Assembly: GCA_963971535.1 (NCBI GenBank)
Contig: OZ020601.1
Coordinates: forward strand, 19,115,314-19,179,313
Source of the DNA: Notolepis coatsorum
Taxonomy: Eukaryota; Chordata; Actinopteri; Aulopiformes; Paralepididae
Length of the DNA stretch: 64,000 nt
Reading direction: 5' to 3'
In this document: positions 46,518-57,540 of the stretch, in pieces
How the letters are laid out: each line of letters starts with the position of its first letter
How positions within the stretch are numbered: position 1 is the stretch's first letter
The notes under the pieces: generated by a model
Told to the model about the DNA's origin: nothing
What the model saw: the letters and a program-made list of their open reading frames with translations, nothing else
Database searches by the model: none
Translations under genes and position numbers: made by a program

Positions 46518-47834
46518 CACATTGAGTGCCACGCCCCTTCCGGGAAGTGACCCCTTCCTTGCCGTCCATTAACCCCATGTAAATGTAGTTGTAGTTTGTA
46601 GAGCTAAACCTATATTTTATAGTATAGCTATGGGTCTAATAACACTGTCGAGTCTCAGTGAGTTGCTTCCAGTCAACGTGCAAAAAACAGATTCTTTTTT
46701 TATCCGTACATTTCCGCTTTATACCGTTTTGAATATGAATATAGTTTGGTTGGTTCTGAGTAATTCCAGGGAAAAGACATGAAAACAGCGTTATTGTGTA
46801 ATTCAATAAACATGTCATTTTTCGCCTGTTTATCGGATCTTCCTGAAATCAACGCTAGATCACCATTATTATCCTGCCTCGTGCAAGCATGCAATGTGGT
46901 TTAGACCGGCGCCCCCCCCCCCCTCCTACACCCAACGGCAAACAGCCACACATATAAAACACAGATAGCTTCAATCGTGGTAGAAATAAATATCAGAGGG
47001 CGGCCGGGTAGCGCAGCGGACTAAGCCTCTGTCTACCACCACAGAGCCAGTGGGATCGAATCCGGCTGTGGTGCCTCCGGCTTGGCCGACCGTCCATACT
47101 AACACAATTGGCAGAGTTAGTGGGTGGGAAGCCAGCGTGGGTGGGTCCTGGTCGTTGTAAACAGCGACTCCTACAGTTCGGTCGGGGCGCCTGCACAGCA
47201 AGGGAAGGATCTAGGAGAGGTAGTGTGACCTTCCACACGTTACACTCTCCCAGTGAGAGTCCACGCTGCCAAGTGAAAATAAGCGGTGGGCTGGCTACAC
47301 ATGTCGGAGGAAGCATGTGATATTCTCTGCCCTCCCAGACCGACGGTAGGGGGTAGAGTGCGCAACGAAGGGGGAAAAGAAGGGGGGAAAAGATAATTAA
47401 AAAACAATAACAATAACAAATAAAACAAATAAATATCAGATCAACGCAAGCTTTCATATATAGTGTCCTTACTTGGTATCTGATGTAATGCAAAAAAAAT
47501 AATCCAATTATCTGATCGTCATTCCAGTTATCCACAGCGATCCTGTCTCCGATGTTGTTGGGCATTGCTCATCAACGGGCGGGCGGGGTCAGTTGTCCAA
47601 ACCATCCCTACCCGTTTTGAATGGGGTGCAATAATCGCAGAAGGCGTTAGAGGGCGGTATAAGATCATCTGCCAGCTCAGACACACTCAGAACAGTATGC
47701 ACAAGGTGCCCCGCTGAATTATGAATGGCAATAGCGATTAAAAGAAATACAGTGAGAAAAACGTAGATCTACGTTTCCGGCACTCAACGATTGGACGACA
47801 GAAACGTAGTTCTACGTTTTCGGCAACCAAATGG
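46518..47834. mobile_element. piggyBac-type non-autonomous element, 1317 bp
   Basis: TTAA stands at both borders (46514-46517 and 47835-47838), and the host 24 bp unit contains TTAA once at this point. The ends are CACATTGAGTGCC and GGCAACCAAATGG, an imperfect inverted repeat of the kind seen in piggyBac elements. A CGGCACTCAACGATTGG and two AACGTAG-TCTACGTTT palindromes lie near the right end. No transposase is present. A SINE is nested at 46998-47426. Confidence 0.78.
46998..47426 (+). mobile_element. tRNA-derived SINE, about 430 bp, with target duplications
   Basis: The tRNA-like head has a box A (TAGCGCAGCGG, 47009-47019) and a box B (GGGATCGAATCC, 47052-47063) 32 bp apart, enough for a Pol III internal promoter. 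The tail is A-rich with AATAAC repeats. A perfect 14 bp target duplication, AAATAAATATCAGA, flanks it (46984-46997 and 47427-47440). The body is long for a SINE; I cannot name the family. It inserted into the piggyBac-type element. Confidence 0.88.
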
Positions 47835-48005
47835 TTAACCCTTGTGTGGTGTTCTCCTTTAACCCTTGTGCGGATATATCCTTTAACTCATGTGGTGTTC
47901 TCTTTTAACTCTTGTGGGGTGTTCTCCTTTAACTCTTGTGCGGCGTTCTCCTTTAACCCTTGTGTGGTGTTCTCCTTTAACCCTTGTGTGGATATATCCT
48001 TTAAA
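47835..48005. repeat. 24 bp minisatellite, right part
   Basis: This continues the array at 46396-46517. The stretch 48006-48250 has no recognised feature. Confidence 0.88.
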
Positions 48006-48251
48006 GGTCCCATGCATTGCTATTCCTTGCACTATTTGGGCAACTTTACACAATTCCTGTGAGTCTATGGAACACATCTGTAAAGTTATTTTCAAAAAAA
48101 TTCATTGTTTTGTATTTCTAATGAAGTACTCAAAAGCATAACTTTTCTAGTTCAGGATTTCACGCTGTTCTTGGATGGGCTCCACTCATAAGCGCTTTGA
48201 GTGACAGTCACCCACAGTCTGCACTGGCACAGAGAGAGAGATAGAGAGATA

Positions 48252-48418
48252 GAGGTCAGGTTGTGTGTAAAATGTGTGTGTGTTATGAGCGTGCTCCGGG
48301 AGAAGTCTCTCCACTCGCGGTCAGGTTGTGTGTAAAATGCGTGTGTGTTATGAGCGTGCTCCGGGAGAAGTCCCTCCACACACGCCGGTCAGGTTGTGTG
48401 TAAAATGCGTGTGTGTTA
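48252..48418. repeat. 65 bp minisatellite, left block
   Basis: The unit runs GAGCGTGCTCCAGGAGAAGT, CCCTCCACGCGCGGTCAGGT, TGTGTGTAAAATGCGTGTGT, GTTAT. Two to three units stand here, the main block is at 49580-50735 and a third block at 52623-52865. The Harbinger element interrupts the array at a TTA inside the unit. Confidence 0.88.
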
Positions 48419-49427
48419 AGGCCTCTGCATGCTACAGAAACTGCAAAGCAACTGCAACACAACATCAGCGCGACTTCAACGCAACATGTTGCAGAGGGTC
48501 TTGTGTAGACTGTGTTGCGAGGATGCTGCGTACCTCTCCCCAAAATCTAATCTGAACAACCGATATTGCGTAGCAGTGATTGGTTGGTAGTGAATGGGGG
48601 CGGGGCTGCCTGTCACTTCTAGTGTTCCTGGCGCGAGACCAAAAAAGAAAAAAAGCTTGCAGCCACGGACTGCTGGGTTCCCCCGGAGGCTAGGAGTCGC
48701 AGAGTAACTGCCAGCCGTTGACCAACGTCGTTGGTGGCATTGGTGGTTCGCTGGTGTTTAATGAATGGACGCAGGCGATGCACTAGGTGGTCGAATCGGT
48801 CCTTGGACATCCGAAAATATTGAAAATGCTTCTCCGGGTCAATGGTTCTCATTTGCTTTATCAGCTAATTAAATTCGCCCTCCTCTAGCCTACTGACGTT
48901 GAGCGGTCTCTCTCTCCTGGCAATTCAAATAAGCAGCTCTTCCTCCTCGTCGTCAATAGCCTGTTGCTGTAACAGATGTATTTGCATCTGCACATTAACG
49001 TCCATCCCTAAAACCAACGTTAGCCAACGTAAAATGAAAGTTACCTAAACTATAAAACTAATCTAAAATAATGAACTATTATTTCATTATAATAGTTAAC
49101 TAACTATTAACTAAGTTAACTAACAAACAAACTTAACTTAACTAAAGTAGATATTACTATATTACACTATATATACAAGAACACAAGCGAAAACAAACAT
49201 AAACAGGGCTATTATTATACTAACGTATGGTTGAGAATGGAAATCCGTTATGTAATTGCTAGAGTGTGCAGCGGGGCTGGGCGCATGCCGCACATCCGGG
49301 GTACAATGTTGCATCATAGGCTGCGCGTCGATGTTGCAGAAGCATAAAGGCAGAGTGTCTGCAACACCGTTGCGTTGTCGATGTTGTGTTGCAGTTGCTT
49401 TGCAGTTTCTGTGGCATGCAGAGGCCT
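48419..49427. mobile_element. PIF/Harbinger-type element, 1009 bp
   Basis: Long inverted ends begin AGGCCTCTGCATGC and continue ACAGAAACTGCAAAGCAACT, over 40 bp. TTA stands at both borders (48416-48418 and 49428-49430), the 3 bp target duplication typical of Harbinger elements. It contains a decayed transposase gene on the minus strand. Confidence 0.88.
48617..49005 (-). pseudogene. HARBI1-like transposase remnant
   Basis: From the ATG at 49005 the minus strand reads MDVNVQMQIHLLQQQ, an acidic DDEEE stretch and RLEEGEFN. It continues through in-frame stops to DPEKHFQYFRMSKDRFDHLV, then RPFIKHQRTTN and RLAVTLRLLASGGTQQSVA. The FRMS-F-L...R-AVTLR-LA-G pattern is the N-terminal part of Harbinger transposase and HARBI1 nucleases. 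The DDE catalytic half is missing and at least two stops are present, so it is non-functional. Confidence 0.82.
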
Positions 49428-49434
49428 TTAGGAG

Positions 49435-49579
49435 CAGTGGTGCAGTCGTGGTCACACGCGGTTACACGCAGTGTTACCAGATCACATGTGCGTGCGTGTG
49501 TGTGTGTGTATAAATCAGTTCTGTGCGCATGCACGTGGCGTGGCGTGTTACCAGTTCCCATATTACGACTGCACCACTG
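49435..49579. mobile_element. 145 bp hAT-type MITE next to the Harbinger element
   Basis: The ends CAGTGGTGCAGTCGT and ACGACTGCACCACTG are perfect inverted repeats of 15 bp. The 8 bp direct repeat TTTAGGAG flanks it (49427-49434 and 49580-49587) and overlaps the last base of the Harbinger element and its TTA duplication, so the MITE came later. Confidence 0.88.
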
Positions 49580-50735
49580 TTTAGGAGCGTGCTCCGGGAG
49601 AAGTCCCTCCACGTGCGGTCAGGTTGTGTATAAAATACGTGTGTGTTATGAGCGTGCTCCGAGAGAAGTCCCTCCATGCACGCACGGTCAGGTTGTGTAT
49701 AAAATACGTGTGTGTTATGAGCGTGCTCCAGGAGAAGTCCCTCCACGCGCGGTCAGGTTGTGTGTAAAATGCGTGTGTGTTATGAGCGTGCTCCAGGAGA
49801 AGTCCCTCCACGCGCGGTCAGGTTGTGTATAAAATGCGTGTGTGTTATGAGCGTGCTCCAGGAGAAGTCCCTCCACGCGCGGTCAGGTTGTGTGTAAAAT
49901 GCGTGTGTGTTATGAGCGTGCTCCAGGAGAAGTCCCTCCACGCGCGGTCAGGTTGTGTGTAAAATGCGTGTGTGTTATGAGCGTGCTCCAGGAGAAGTCC
50001 CTCCACGCGCGGTCAGATTGTGTGTAAAATACGTGTGTGTTATGAGCGTGCTCCAGGAGAAGTCCCTCCACGCACGCGCGGTCAGGTTGTGTGTAAAATG
50101 CGTGTGTGTTATGAGCGTGCTCCAGGAGAAGTCCCTCCACGCGCGGTCAGGTTGTGTGTAAAATACGTGTGTGTTATGAGCGTGCTCCAGGAGAAGTCCC
50201 TCCACGCGCGGTCAGGTTGTGTGTAAAATGCGTGTGTGTTATGAGCGTGCTCCAGGAGAAGTCCCTCCACGCGCGGTCAGGTTGTGTGTAAAATACGTGT
50301 GTGTTATGAGCGTGCTCCAGGAGAAGTCCCTCCACGCGCGGTCAGGTTGTGTGTAAAATACGTGTGTGTTATGAGCGTGCTCCGGGAGAACTCCCTCCAC
50401 GCGCGGTCAGGTTGTGTGTAAAATGCGTGTGTGTTAGGAGCGTGCTCCGGGAGAACTCCCTCCACGCGCGGTCAGGTTGTGTGTAAAATGCGTGTGTGTT
50501 ATGAGCGTGCTCCAGGAGAAGTCACTCCATGCGCGGTCAGGTTGTGTGTAAAATGCGTGTGTGTTATGAGCGTGCTCCAGGAGAAGTCCCTCCACGCGCG
50601 GTCAGGTTGTGTGTAAAATACGTGTGTGTTATGAGCGTGCTCCAGGAGAAGTCCCTCCACGCGCGGTCAGGTTGTGTGTAAAATACGTGTGTGTTATGAG
50701 CGTGCTCCAGGAGAAGTCCCTCCGCGCAGACCAGG
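49580..50735. repeat. 65 bp minisatellite, main block, about 17 units
   Basis: Units are nearly identical; variation is mostly CCGGG/CCAGG, AATGCG/AATACG and an extra CGCA at 49680 and 50070. ORFs reading MCKMRVCYERAPGEVPPRA are repeat artefacts. Confidence 0.92.
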
Positions 50736-50959
50736 CTGCAGAAACAAATTAGTGGGGGGGCATAAAATGTTCTCGGGGGGGCACAATGGTTTTTCAACAC
50801 AGGTTCCCTTTTATACGTTTCAGCTGGGACAACGGCGCTGTGGCTTGCTTGGCGCTGCCCACGGTGCTGAACTAAAAAGCAGAGAGGCAATTGAAAAATC
50901 AAATTTCTCTATCTTAAGAACATTCACTTATACAAAAACAGACTGAACGGATATATATA

Positions 50960-51540
50960 ACAGACCTGCTGGGGCAGCGGACTGAGAGCAGGGGACACAG
51001 ACAGGCTGGATAAGATGGTCAGGAAGGCCAGCAGCGTGGTTGGGGTGTAGCTGGACGCCCTAGCGAAGGTGGCGGAGAGGAGGAGCCTTGCTAAGCTCCA
51101 GGCCATCAGGGAAAACCCCTCCCACCCACTATACACAGACTTGGCTGACAGGAGGAGCATGTTATAGGCTCACACTACCTAAATGCAGCACTGAACGGCA
51201 CAGGAAGTCCTTCATTCCGACAGCCATCAGACTTTATAAAACGCATCACTGTGCCCCACTGCATCACTCAGCACAGAGTGACAGTTACCATCTTCCTGGA
51301 CTCTTACTTTTTAAACAGCACTGTGCAATATTACACCTACTGTAGACTTCAGTATATTTTTACTGTATTTATTTACTGTATCTTTTATTCTATTTTTATT
51401 TTATTTCATTTTATTCTATTCTTAGGCCATTTGTTTTGTTATTCTTATTCGTGACTTGTTCTGTCTAAATGTTTAATGTTGAGTGATTTGGAGTGTCAAA
51501 TTTCCCTCAGGATAATACATTTCTACTCTATTCTATTCTA
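50960..51540 (+). mobile_element. 5'-truncated LINE 3' end
   Basis: Plus-strand sequence encodes frame-broken ENPSHPLYTDLADRRSML and later VLHSD-HQTL, the common ENPSHPL...ADRR...SFIPTAIRL ending of a fish LINE ORF2. The 3' UTR has GTGCAATATTACACCTACTG and TTTCCCTCAGGATAAT, then a TCTAT tail, as usual for this LINE type. Confidence 0.7.
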
Positions 51541-51652
51541 TATCTTTGAAAAGTCTCCATTTATTCAACACGTCTGAATTCACTGACAAACTGAACTGAA
51601 CTGACAAAAATAAAGTGCATAAAAAAGCAAACAAAATTCCTCCACAGGCTAC

Positions 51653-51880
51653 TCACCATCGTTTGGGGACAGAGTGAAATCTTCTTAAAACACTGCCCCT
51701 CCACTCATTCCTGAACTTTTTTGTTAAGTCCTTCTCAAATGCCAACTGAATTAAATTGGCCTTGCGTCGATGAAGCATACTAAGGCGATGTTCTGTAAAG
51801 ATGTTCTTGAGGGCAGAAAACGAATTCTCACAGAGTGCTGTGCTAGCTTCAGTAGTGTTGTTGTTGACATCAGTGCCCAC
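51653..51880 (-). pseudogene. hAT-type transposase C-terminal fragment
   Basis: Minus-strand translation gives EASTALCENSFSALKNIFTE, then HRLSMLHRRKANLIQLAFEK and DLTKKF. The CExSFSxLKxI...RLS.L..LAFEKDL pattern is the dimerisation region (hATC) of hAT transposases and ZMYM1-like derivatives. It is cut at its upstream side by the hAT-type end at 51881. The rest of the transposase is absent. Confidence 0.72.
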
Positions 51881-52110
51881 TAGGGCTGTCCCCGACTAAG
51901 CATTTGGATAGTCGACTTTGATTGAAAAAAATAAAAATAATTTTTTTTTTTTTTTTTTTTCATGGTGGGCACAGCTGACTCAGTGGGCGGGCCAGGCCCC
52001 CCAATGCCCGCCCATGGCGCCGGGTCTGCCTCCGCGTGTTGCTTTTTAACAGCGGAGGAGTGCAAGAATGTGACAATGTGACCGCGGCAGCGCGAGAGAG
52101 CGGCAGTGCG
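51881..52110 (+). mobile_element. Partial hAT-type MITE related to 30565-31020
   Basis: It starts TAGGGCTGTCCCCGACTAAG and TTTGGATAGTCGACTTTG, matching the end of the MITE at 30565-31020, then runs into poly-T and unrelated GC-rich sequence. No second end is found. Confidence 0.6.
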
Positions 52111-52119
52111 GAAATAGGC

Positions 52120-52390
52120 TGTCTATTGCCATTCTCTAAGACAAACGCTAACCTTAACCAGCTCCTTAACAGCGCCTAAACTTAACCTTTCTAACCTTAA
52201 CCAACTCCGAAACAATGCCTAACCTTAACCATGCCTAACCTTAACCTTAACCATAGAAAGAATATTGCCATTCTCTAAGACAAACTCTAACCTTAACCAG
52301 CTCCTTAACAGCGCCTAAACTTAACCTTTCTAACCTTAACCAACTCCGAAACAATGCCTAACCTTAACCTTAACCTTAACCATGAACTTG
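52120..52390. repeat. Direct duplication of an ACCTTAACC-rich segment
   Basis: A block from ATTCTCTAAGACAAACGCTA through CTAACCTTAACCAACTCCGA occurs twice (about 52131-52245 and 52270-52385). The stretch 52391-52620 is GC-rich with CCGC repeats and no recognised gene. Confidence 0.8.
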
Positions 52391-52622
52391 AAACCAACAG
52401 ACCGCAGGACCGCAGGACCGCCGCGCTGCCAGGTGAGCTAAGCTCCGAATGAGAATCATGGCTGTTTACAACTAAATAATGCCGCAAGCTCTGCCGCTCC
52501 GCTCCGCGGCAGAGCTCCGCTCTGCTCTGCGGTTGCCGCGCCTGCCGCGGGGCGTGTCGCAGCCAATCAGGGAAAACGCGGAAGCATTCGGCGCACTGCT
52601 CCGCTGTTAATAAGCAATAGGC

Positions 52623-52865
52623 AGTCCCTCCACGCGCGGTCAGGTTGTGTGTAAAATACGTGTGTGTTATGAGCGTGCTCCAGGAGAAGTCCCTCCACGC
52701 GCGGTCAGGTTGTGTGTAAAATACGTGTGTGTTATGAGCGTGCTCCAGGAGAAGTCCCTCCACGCGCGGTCAGGTTGTGTGTAAAATACGTGTGTGTTAT
52801 GAGCGTGCTCCGGGAGAACTCCCTCCACGCGCGGTCAGGTTGTGTATAAAATGCGTGTGTGAATA
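52623..52865. repeat. 65 bp minisatellite, third block
   Basis: Nearly four units of the same 65 bp repeat as at 49580-50735. It resumes mid-unit after 1.9 kb of inserted or unrelated DNA. Confidence 0.88.
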
Positions 52866-53055
52866 ATATAGAATAATATAAGCCCACTGTTCATTTATTA
52901 GACACGTAGGCTATACAGTGTTCGTGTGTGTGGCACACACAACAAGACTTATGGAATATTAATTAATCTATTTCCATGCGATTAGCTTTAGTTCTTATTT
53001 ATTTATCCACTGGCATTTGCAGTGTTGGTGTAGTAGGCTACATAGTGTATTTCAA

Positions 53056-53215
53056 TATCGGTTTTATTGATTAATGATATATTTGAAAGAATGCAGGTTA
53101 TAGCTATATAAAACAAATGTCTGTCCCATTGTACCAATCAATGGGATATATTGCATGTTGGCTATAACCTGCATTCTTTCAAATGTATAATTAATCAATA
53201 AAACAGATATGTAAC
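53056..53215. mobile_element. AT-rich hairpin element (MITE-like)
   Basis: The arm TTTTATTGATTAAT plus GAAAGAATGCAGGTTATAGC is mirrored by GCTATAACCTGCATTCTTTC plus ATTAATCAATAAAA, with a loop that itself contains CCCATTG/CAATGGG. A clear target duplication is not visible. The flanking sequence 52870-53550 is AT-rich without a gene. Confidence 0.7.
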
Positions 53216-56200
53216 AAATAAGAAATACAAATGCCACAGAAGGCATTAAATAATTATTATTTTCAATCATTTCACAATAATTGCATAATTGTGTTTGAAT
53301 ATCTGAGTAATTAAGTAATTATACATTTGTCCAAAATAGCTGGTTCAGATATGGTTAATCCAGCTGCCCTGTGATCAGATTTTTTCCGACATCAAATGTG
53401 TAATTCTTTATCGTACAAATATTGTCATATTTATTTAAATTATGATTAATTCATTAATTCCAAGGAGGCCTGTATGGTTGACATGAAGGAATCACTATGA
53501 TTCCTCCCAAATAAAGCCATTAAGAAACACGGAGCACACACCAGTCTGTCAAGTTATATATCGTATAGCTCTGCTCAGCGTCATAGTGGCAATACTCTTC
53601 ACTTCAGTACTTGCATTGAATAAATTCTCACATGTACCTTTACATACCATCATCTGTCTGGCCACACCCCCATCCGCTACCTACATAAGCAGGGGTGTGG
53701 CCATACCATCATCTCCTTCTTCAATTTTCACCATGTTGAGTGCCTGCTTGTACCACACTTTGAGATTGATGGATTTTTTGAAGAAAGTAGAAGATCAAGG
53801 AGATACATTGACATTATATCTTTGTTTTCTCTCTCACTATTTTCGAAAAAATACGGCGATAATGTCTTCGTCACTGGGGTGTCTGGAAGATGATGATCAT
53901 TCTGACCTCCACCGGCTTTTTCGTATTAGGGGCTCGCGTCGCTGGTCTAATCCCCACCTGCAGTCCTCCAATCTGCAGCTGGACTGTGCAGGAGGCGTCG
54001 GCTGTTGTGAGAAGCTGGCTACCTCTGGGTGAGTGATGATTTTGCTATGCGAGCGCCAGTTGTGTTGTTATGAGGGGGTTAGCTGCACAATTTACGAAGG
54101 CCGGCCCCAGACTAGTATCCTTTTTTCTGCCTCTTAGGCAGAGGGGGGTCCTGGTTTGAAGCCCACGGTAGTCAATCTAGTGGACCGTGACCAAGGTCTG
54201 TGGTTAAAACCCGGGATCTTTTGGACGAGCGGATTCTTCTCTGTCATGTGAAGGCCCCATCTTTCAAGTTGAAAGTTACCCCCACGAGGAAAAGTGGGTT
54301 TGGTGCTTCATTATCGGAAGCTCCACGCTCAAGTCAGCTGCAGCCTATGAAGGAATTGTGCCGACACCGCTGTATATCTGTCAATCACCGTTCTGGAAAC
54401 TGTGTTGATTTCTTTTTCTCTTCTCTCTTAGGATGAGGAGGTGAGTCAGACGGCGGCTGTCTGAAGTGTTGGCTTATTGTGTTCTCGTGTGCAGTTTCGG
54501 TGATAGCTGCTTAGCTTGCGTGCTAGCTGGGTGAGCTAACTGTTAGCCAGTTAGCTGTTAGCTGCGGTGCTGGCTCGTTATGTTCACTAGGCCAGGAGCG
54601 TTAGCTTGTTGCTACCAGTCGGCCTGAGTTGGCTGTTAGCTTATGCTACACCGTTGAACATTAGCCGTGAGGATAACAGGCCATAACACTCTGACTACGA
54701 CGTCATCTTTGACAGAGGATGTTAGTCGGCCCTACACCGTGTTGCCCCGCCAGCGAGGACTTTCGTCAACATGGAGAGACCAGTGGTTGCAGTCCTCTCA
54801 GCCTGCGCTCATGGTGTAGGTAAGAGTCCTTCTGGACACTTAACGCCTCTTCTTTCCTTCCCTTCTAAATGTTTTGTAATAATGATGTTTTTTTCCAAAA
54901 ACGTATGTTGCTTCACTACATTGGGGATACGACATGTGTTGTGTGTGAATTGTCTTGTTGCTGGTATAGTTTTCTCTACCTAGAAAGTCGGCGTTGTTTT
55001 TTACGTGAGTAAAATGAACTGGTTTGGTTGTGATGAGAACTTGTGTGTTTATGTAATGTTAGTTAACATGGTTGAGCTCACAACTAGTTGGGTTAATAAC
55101 CCTGCAAAGCTATGCTTAGTGACATATGACCGAGGGGTGAGTCCTTCTCTCAGCCTGTGATGACAATAAACAGGTAGCGTGTTCACATATTAACAGGGCA
55201 GTACCTGTTCAACCTAGTCGTATCAAGGGTAAGGTGGGGAGGGGTGATCCCCCCCGGTTTCCCTGGGGCTTCCCCCCCCCCCCTCCTCTCAAACATGTTT
55301 TGTTTATTGTTTCACTATGTTTGTGGGGATACGGTGTAATCCCTCAGCTTCTGCTGTGGTTGTGCTCCTGCTTGGGAAAAGATTTTTTCCTAGGGAAAAG
55401 ATTGTTTTCGTCGCTATCATGTGGACTTAGCAAGGCCTGTGGGCCAGTACTTTATCAAGGACTTGTGTCTTCTCTCGTTATGAAAAACGGCATTCCTCTT
55501 ACGGTAGTGAGAGTGTACTTTTGCCTTTTTTGTTGTGATGGAGGGTTTTGTGTGCCGTTAAGATCCACAACTGGGTTAGGTGTTGGCCTACAGAAGTCAC
55601 ATGTGTAAGCTCTGGTACCGGGGCTCTTAAAGGGGCCCTCTCTGGGTCTGTGTTTTTCTTTGTAAAATTCAGATGGCAGTTTTCGCACATGAGTCTATGT
55701 GAAGCTGTTAAACCCTCTATAATGTTTTGGATCGACACGCATACCTACCCCCCTCCTAGGGTTGGGGATGTCGGCGTGATTAGGACACGGGACTGATTCT
55801 GGTCGCGCCGGTCCAGGTCAGTTAACCCGTTGTCCGCTGGGGACGCAGATCTGCTGTTTTGGTACCCTGAGGGACTTGTGCTTTTTTCGGGGGGGAAAAT
55901 GCCGGGTCGGCCCGGGTGTTGCAGGGTTTGACGTTATGGAGATGTTCGTGGTTGTGTACTACGTATTACCCCTCACTGTTGCTTGGTCCATGTTGTGTTG
56001 TACCTTGCGCTGCGCTAAGGGGGCCTGGTCCTTCTCCATTCTTTTCGCCCCTCTCTTCTCCTGCTTAAGCATGGCTTGGAGGGGGCTGTTGAGGTGATTC
56101 TTATAGAACTCCTCTGGCATCCCTGTGTACGTCCCGGTTCACCGGGCCCGGTCCGAAATTGTTTCGTCGACCCATAGGCCTGGGATAACCCCTTTTTGAA

Positions 56201-56652
56201 AACTGAAACACTTGTACTGCGGTATAGCCAGTGTATACCCGCAGTTGTGTTTTGGAGTTTTTTCTTGAGGGGTTATAGGAACAACCACCTCATGTTTGAA
56301 CCAAGGGGGTGGTTGGTTCCCTGGTGTGTTGGTAGCGGAGTCAACTCTCGGGTTAGGCCGCTTGAGTGTGCCCCCGCACGTTTCATGACGTCTGCCAATC
56401 GTGTCAGCCTTCTCTGCCTCGACCCCTCTAGAGAGTCTGTTTTTTTTTGTGGAGGCTGTGACATGGTGCACAACAATGCCAGCATACGCCCCTTCCGCCG
56501 GGGTGCTGTTTCAGCAGACCCCTTTGGCGCCTGTCTAGTCCGCAGTGCTCCAGGCTCAGGTCGAGTGCCTGTTACCTGGATTGAGGGATCGACCTCTTCT
56601 GGGGGTCGTCTCCCCGGTGCGCTGCCTGCTCCCGCTGTGGGTGTAGCCTCTT

Positions 56653-56702
56653 GAGTGGTACTTGGATGGGTGACTGCCTGAGTATACCAGGTTCAGTGAG
56701 CT
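56653..56702 (+). ncRNA. 5S rRNA-like 3' half in DIRS-like element 2
   Basis: GTGGTACTTGGATGGG, GACTGCCTGAGTATACCAGG and GTGAGCT follow the 3' half of 5S rRNA (box C and beyond) with a few changes. The 5' half is not recognisable. Its place in the element corresponds to 16029-16155 in element 1. Confidence 0.65.
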
Positions 56703-57210
56703 AGGCGGCGTGCTATAGGGGGGAAGGGCCTGCTCTTGGATGGGCCCTGTCCGAATACGCTGGCGATGTGGGGGGCGGTGTCGCTAGTGACCGCCTGGTG
56801 AGGTCTCGATGCTGTGGCGTCGTTGGCCTCTCCAGGCCCCCTTTTTCCAGGAGGGGTCCAGTCCCTTTTTTGGGTCTGGGTCCTCCTTCGCGCTCCGCTG
56901 CTACGGCCTTGCGACAGGGTTGGGGCTTTGCTTTGACCCCGTGATATTGGGGGTGGTAACGGGGGTTTGTTCCTTTCCGTTCATTCCCTAGTGGCATGCG
57001 GGTTGTGCGTTTGTGTAGTCGTGGACACGCCCATGGTCTGCTCACCCTGTGCGTTGAGTTGCTGAAGCTCCTCTTCGCGCAGTCGGATCCGACTCCCTCC
57101 CGTCCTCCGCTAGGGGGGTTCGGGGGGGCTCGGGTCCTCCGCGGTTCTGATGGTTGTGGGGGGCCTCAGCGGGTTCATTTGTCGAGCTCAGCTCTGCTCA
57201 GCTCCTGTGT

Positions 57211-57302
57211 TGCCACTATGACGCTGAGCAGAGCTATACGATATATAACGTACGGTTATGTATATAACCATAGTTATATGAGTATAGTGACGCTCAGCGT
57301 CA
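57211..57302 (+). repeat. Internal complementary region of DIRS-like element 2
   Basis: TGCCACTATGACGCTGAGCA to ATATATAAC is the reverse complement of the left end, and AACGTACGGTTATGTATATA to GACGCTCAGCGTC is that of the right end. They overlap at AAC (57247-57249), the complement of the bordering GTT. Confidence 0.8.
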
Positions 57303-57540
57303 GGACTCACTGAGGACCCCTTGATCTTGCCTTGTGGTGAAAGATTGGGAAGGAGATGATGGTATGGCCACACCCCTGCTTATGTAGGTAGCGGATGGGG
57401 GTGTGGCCAGACAGATGATGGTATGTAAAGGTACATGTGAGAATTTATTCAGTGCAAGTACTGAAGTGAAGAGTATTGCCACTATGACGCTGAGCGTCAC
57501 TATACTCATATAACTATGGTTATATACATAACCGTACGTT

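Larger units (their letters stand above)
53556..57537 (+). mobile_element. DIRS-like element 2, non-autonomous
   Basis: It has the same plan as 11810-16974. The left end (ATATATCGTATAGCTCTGCT) and right end (ending ATAACCGTAC) differ only at their outer tips, and GTT stands at each border (53553-53555 and 57538-57540). Terminal repeats are about 53556-53736 and 57330-57537. The interior aligns with element 1 in order at 53815-53905 (with 12080-12170), 55770-55930 (15110-15275), 56175-56290 (15590-15705), 56370-56430 (15780-15840) and 56770-57090 (16190-16520). No polyprotein frame is visible. It sits in the prohormone intron. Confidence 0.75.

Noticed and set aside
46998..47080. A tRNA gene from box A and box B motifs
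   Set aside because: The cloverleaf is not restored, the sequence continues for another 350 bp to an A-rich tail, and 14 bp target duplications mark it as a SINE.
53586..54032. 148-residue frame at the left end of DIRS-like element 2 as a protein gene
   Set aside because: It begins inside the terminal repeat, and in element 1 the equivalent frame is not kept. A spliced transcript remains possible and is noted as a finding.
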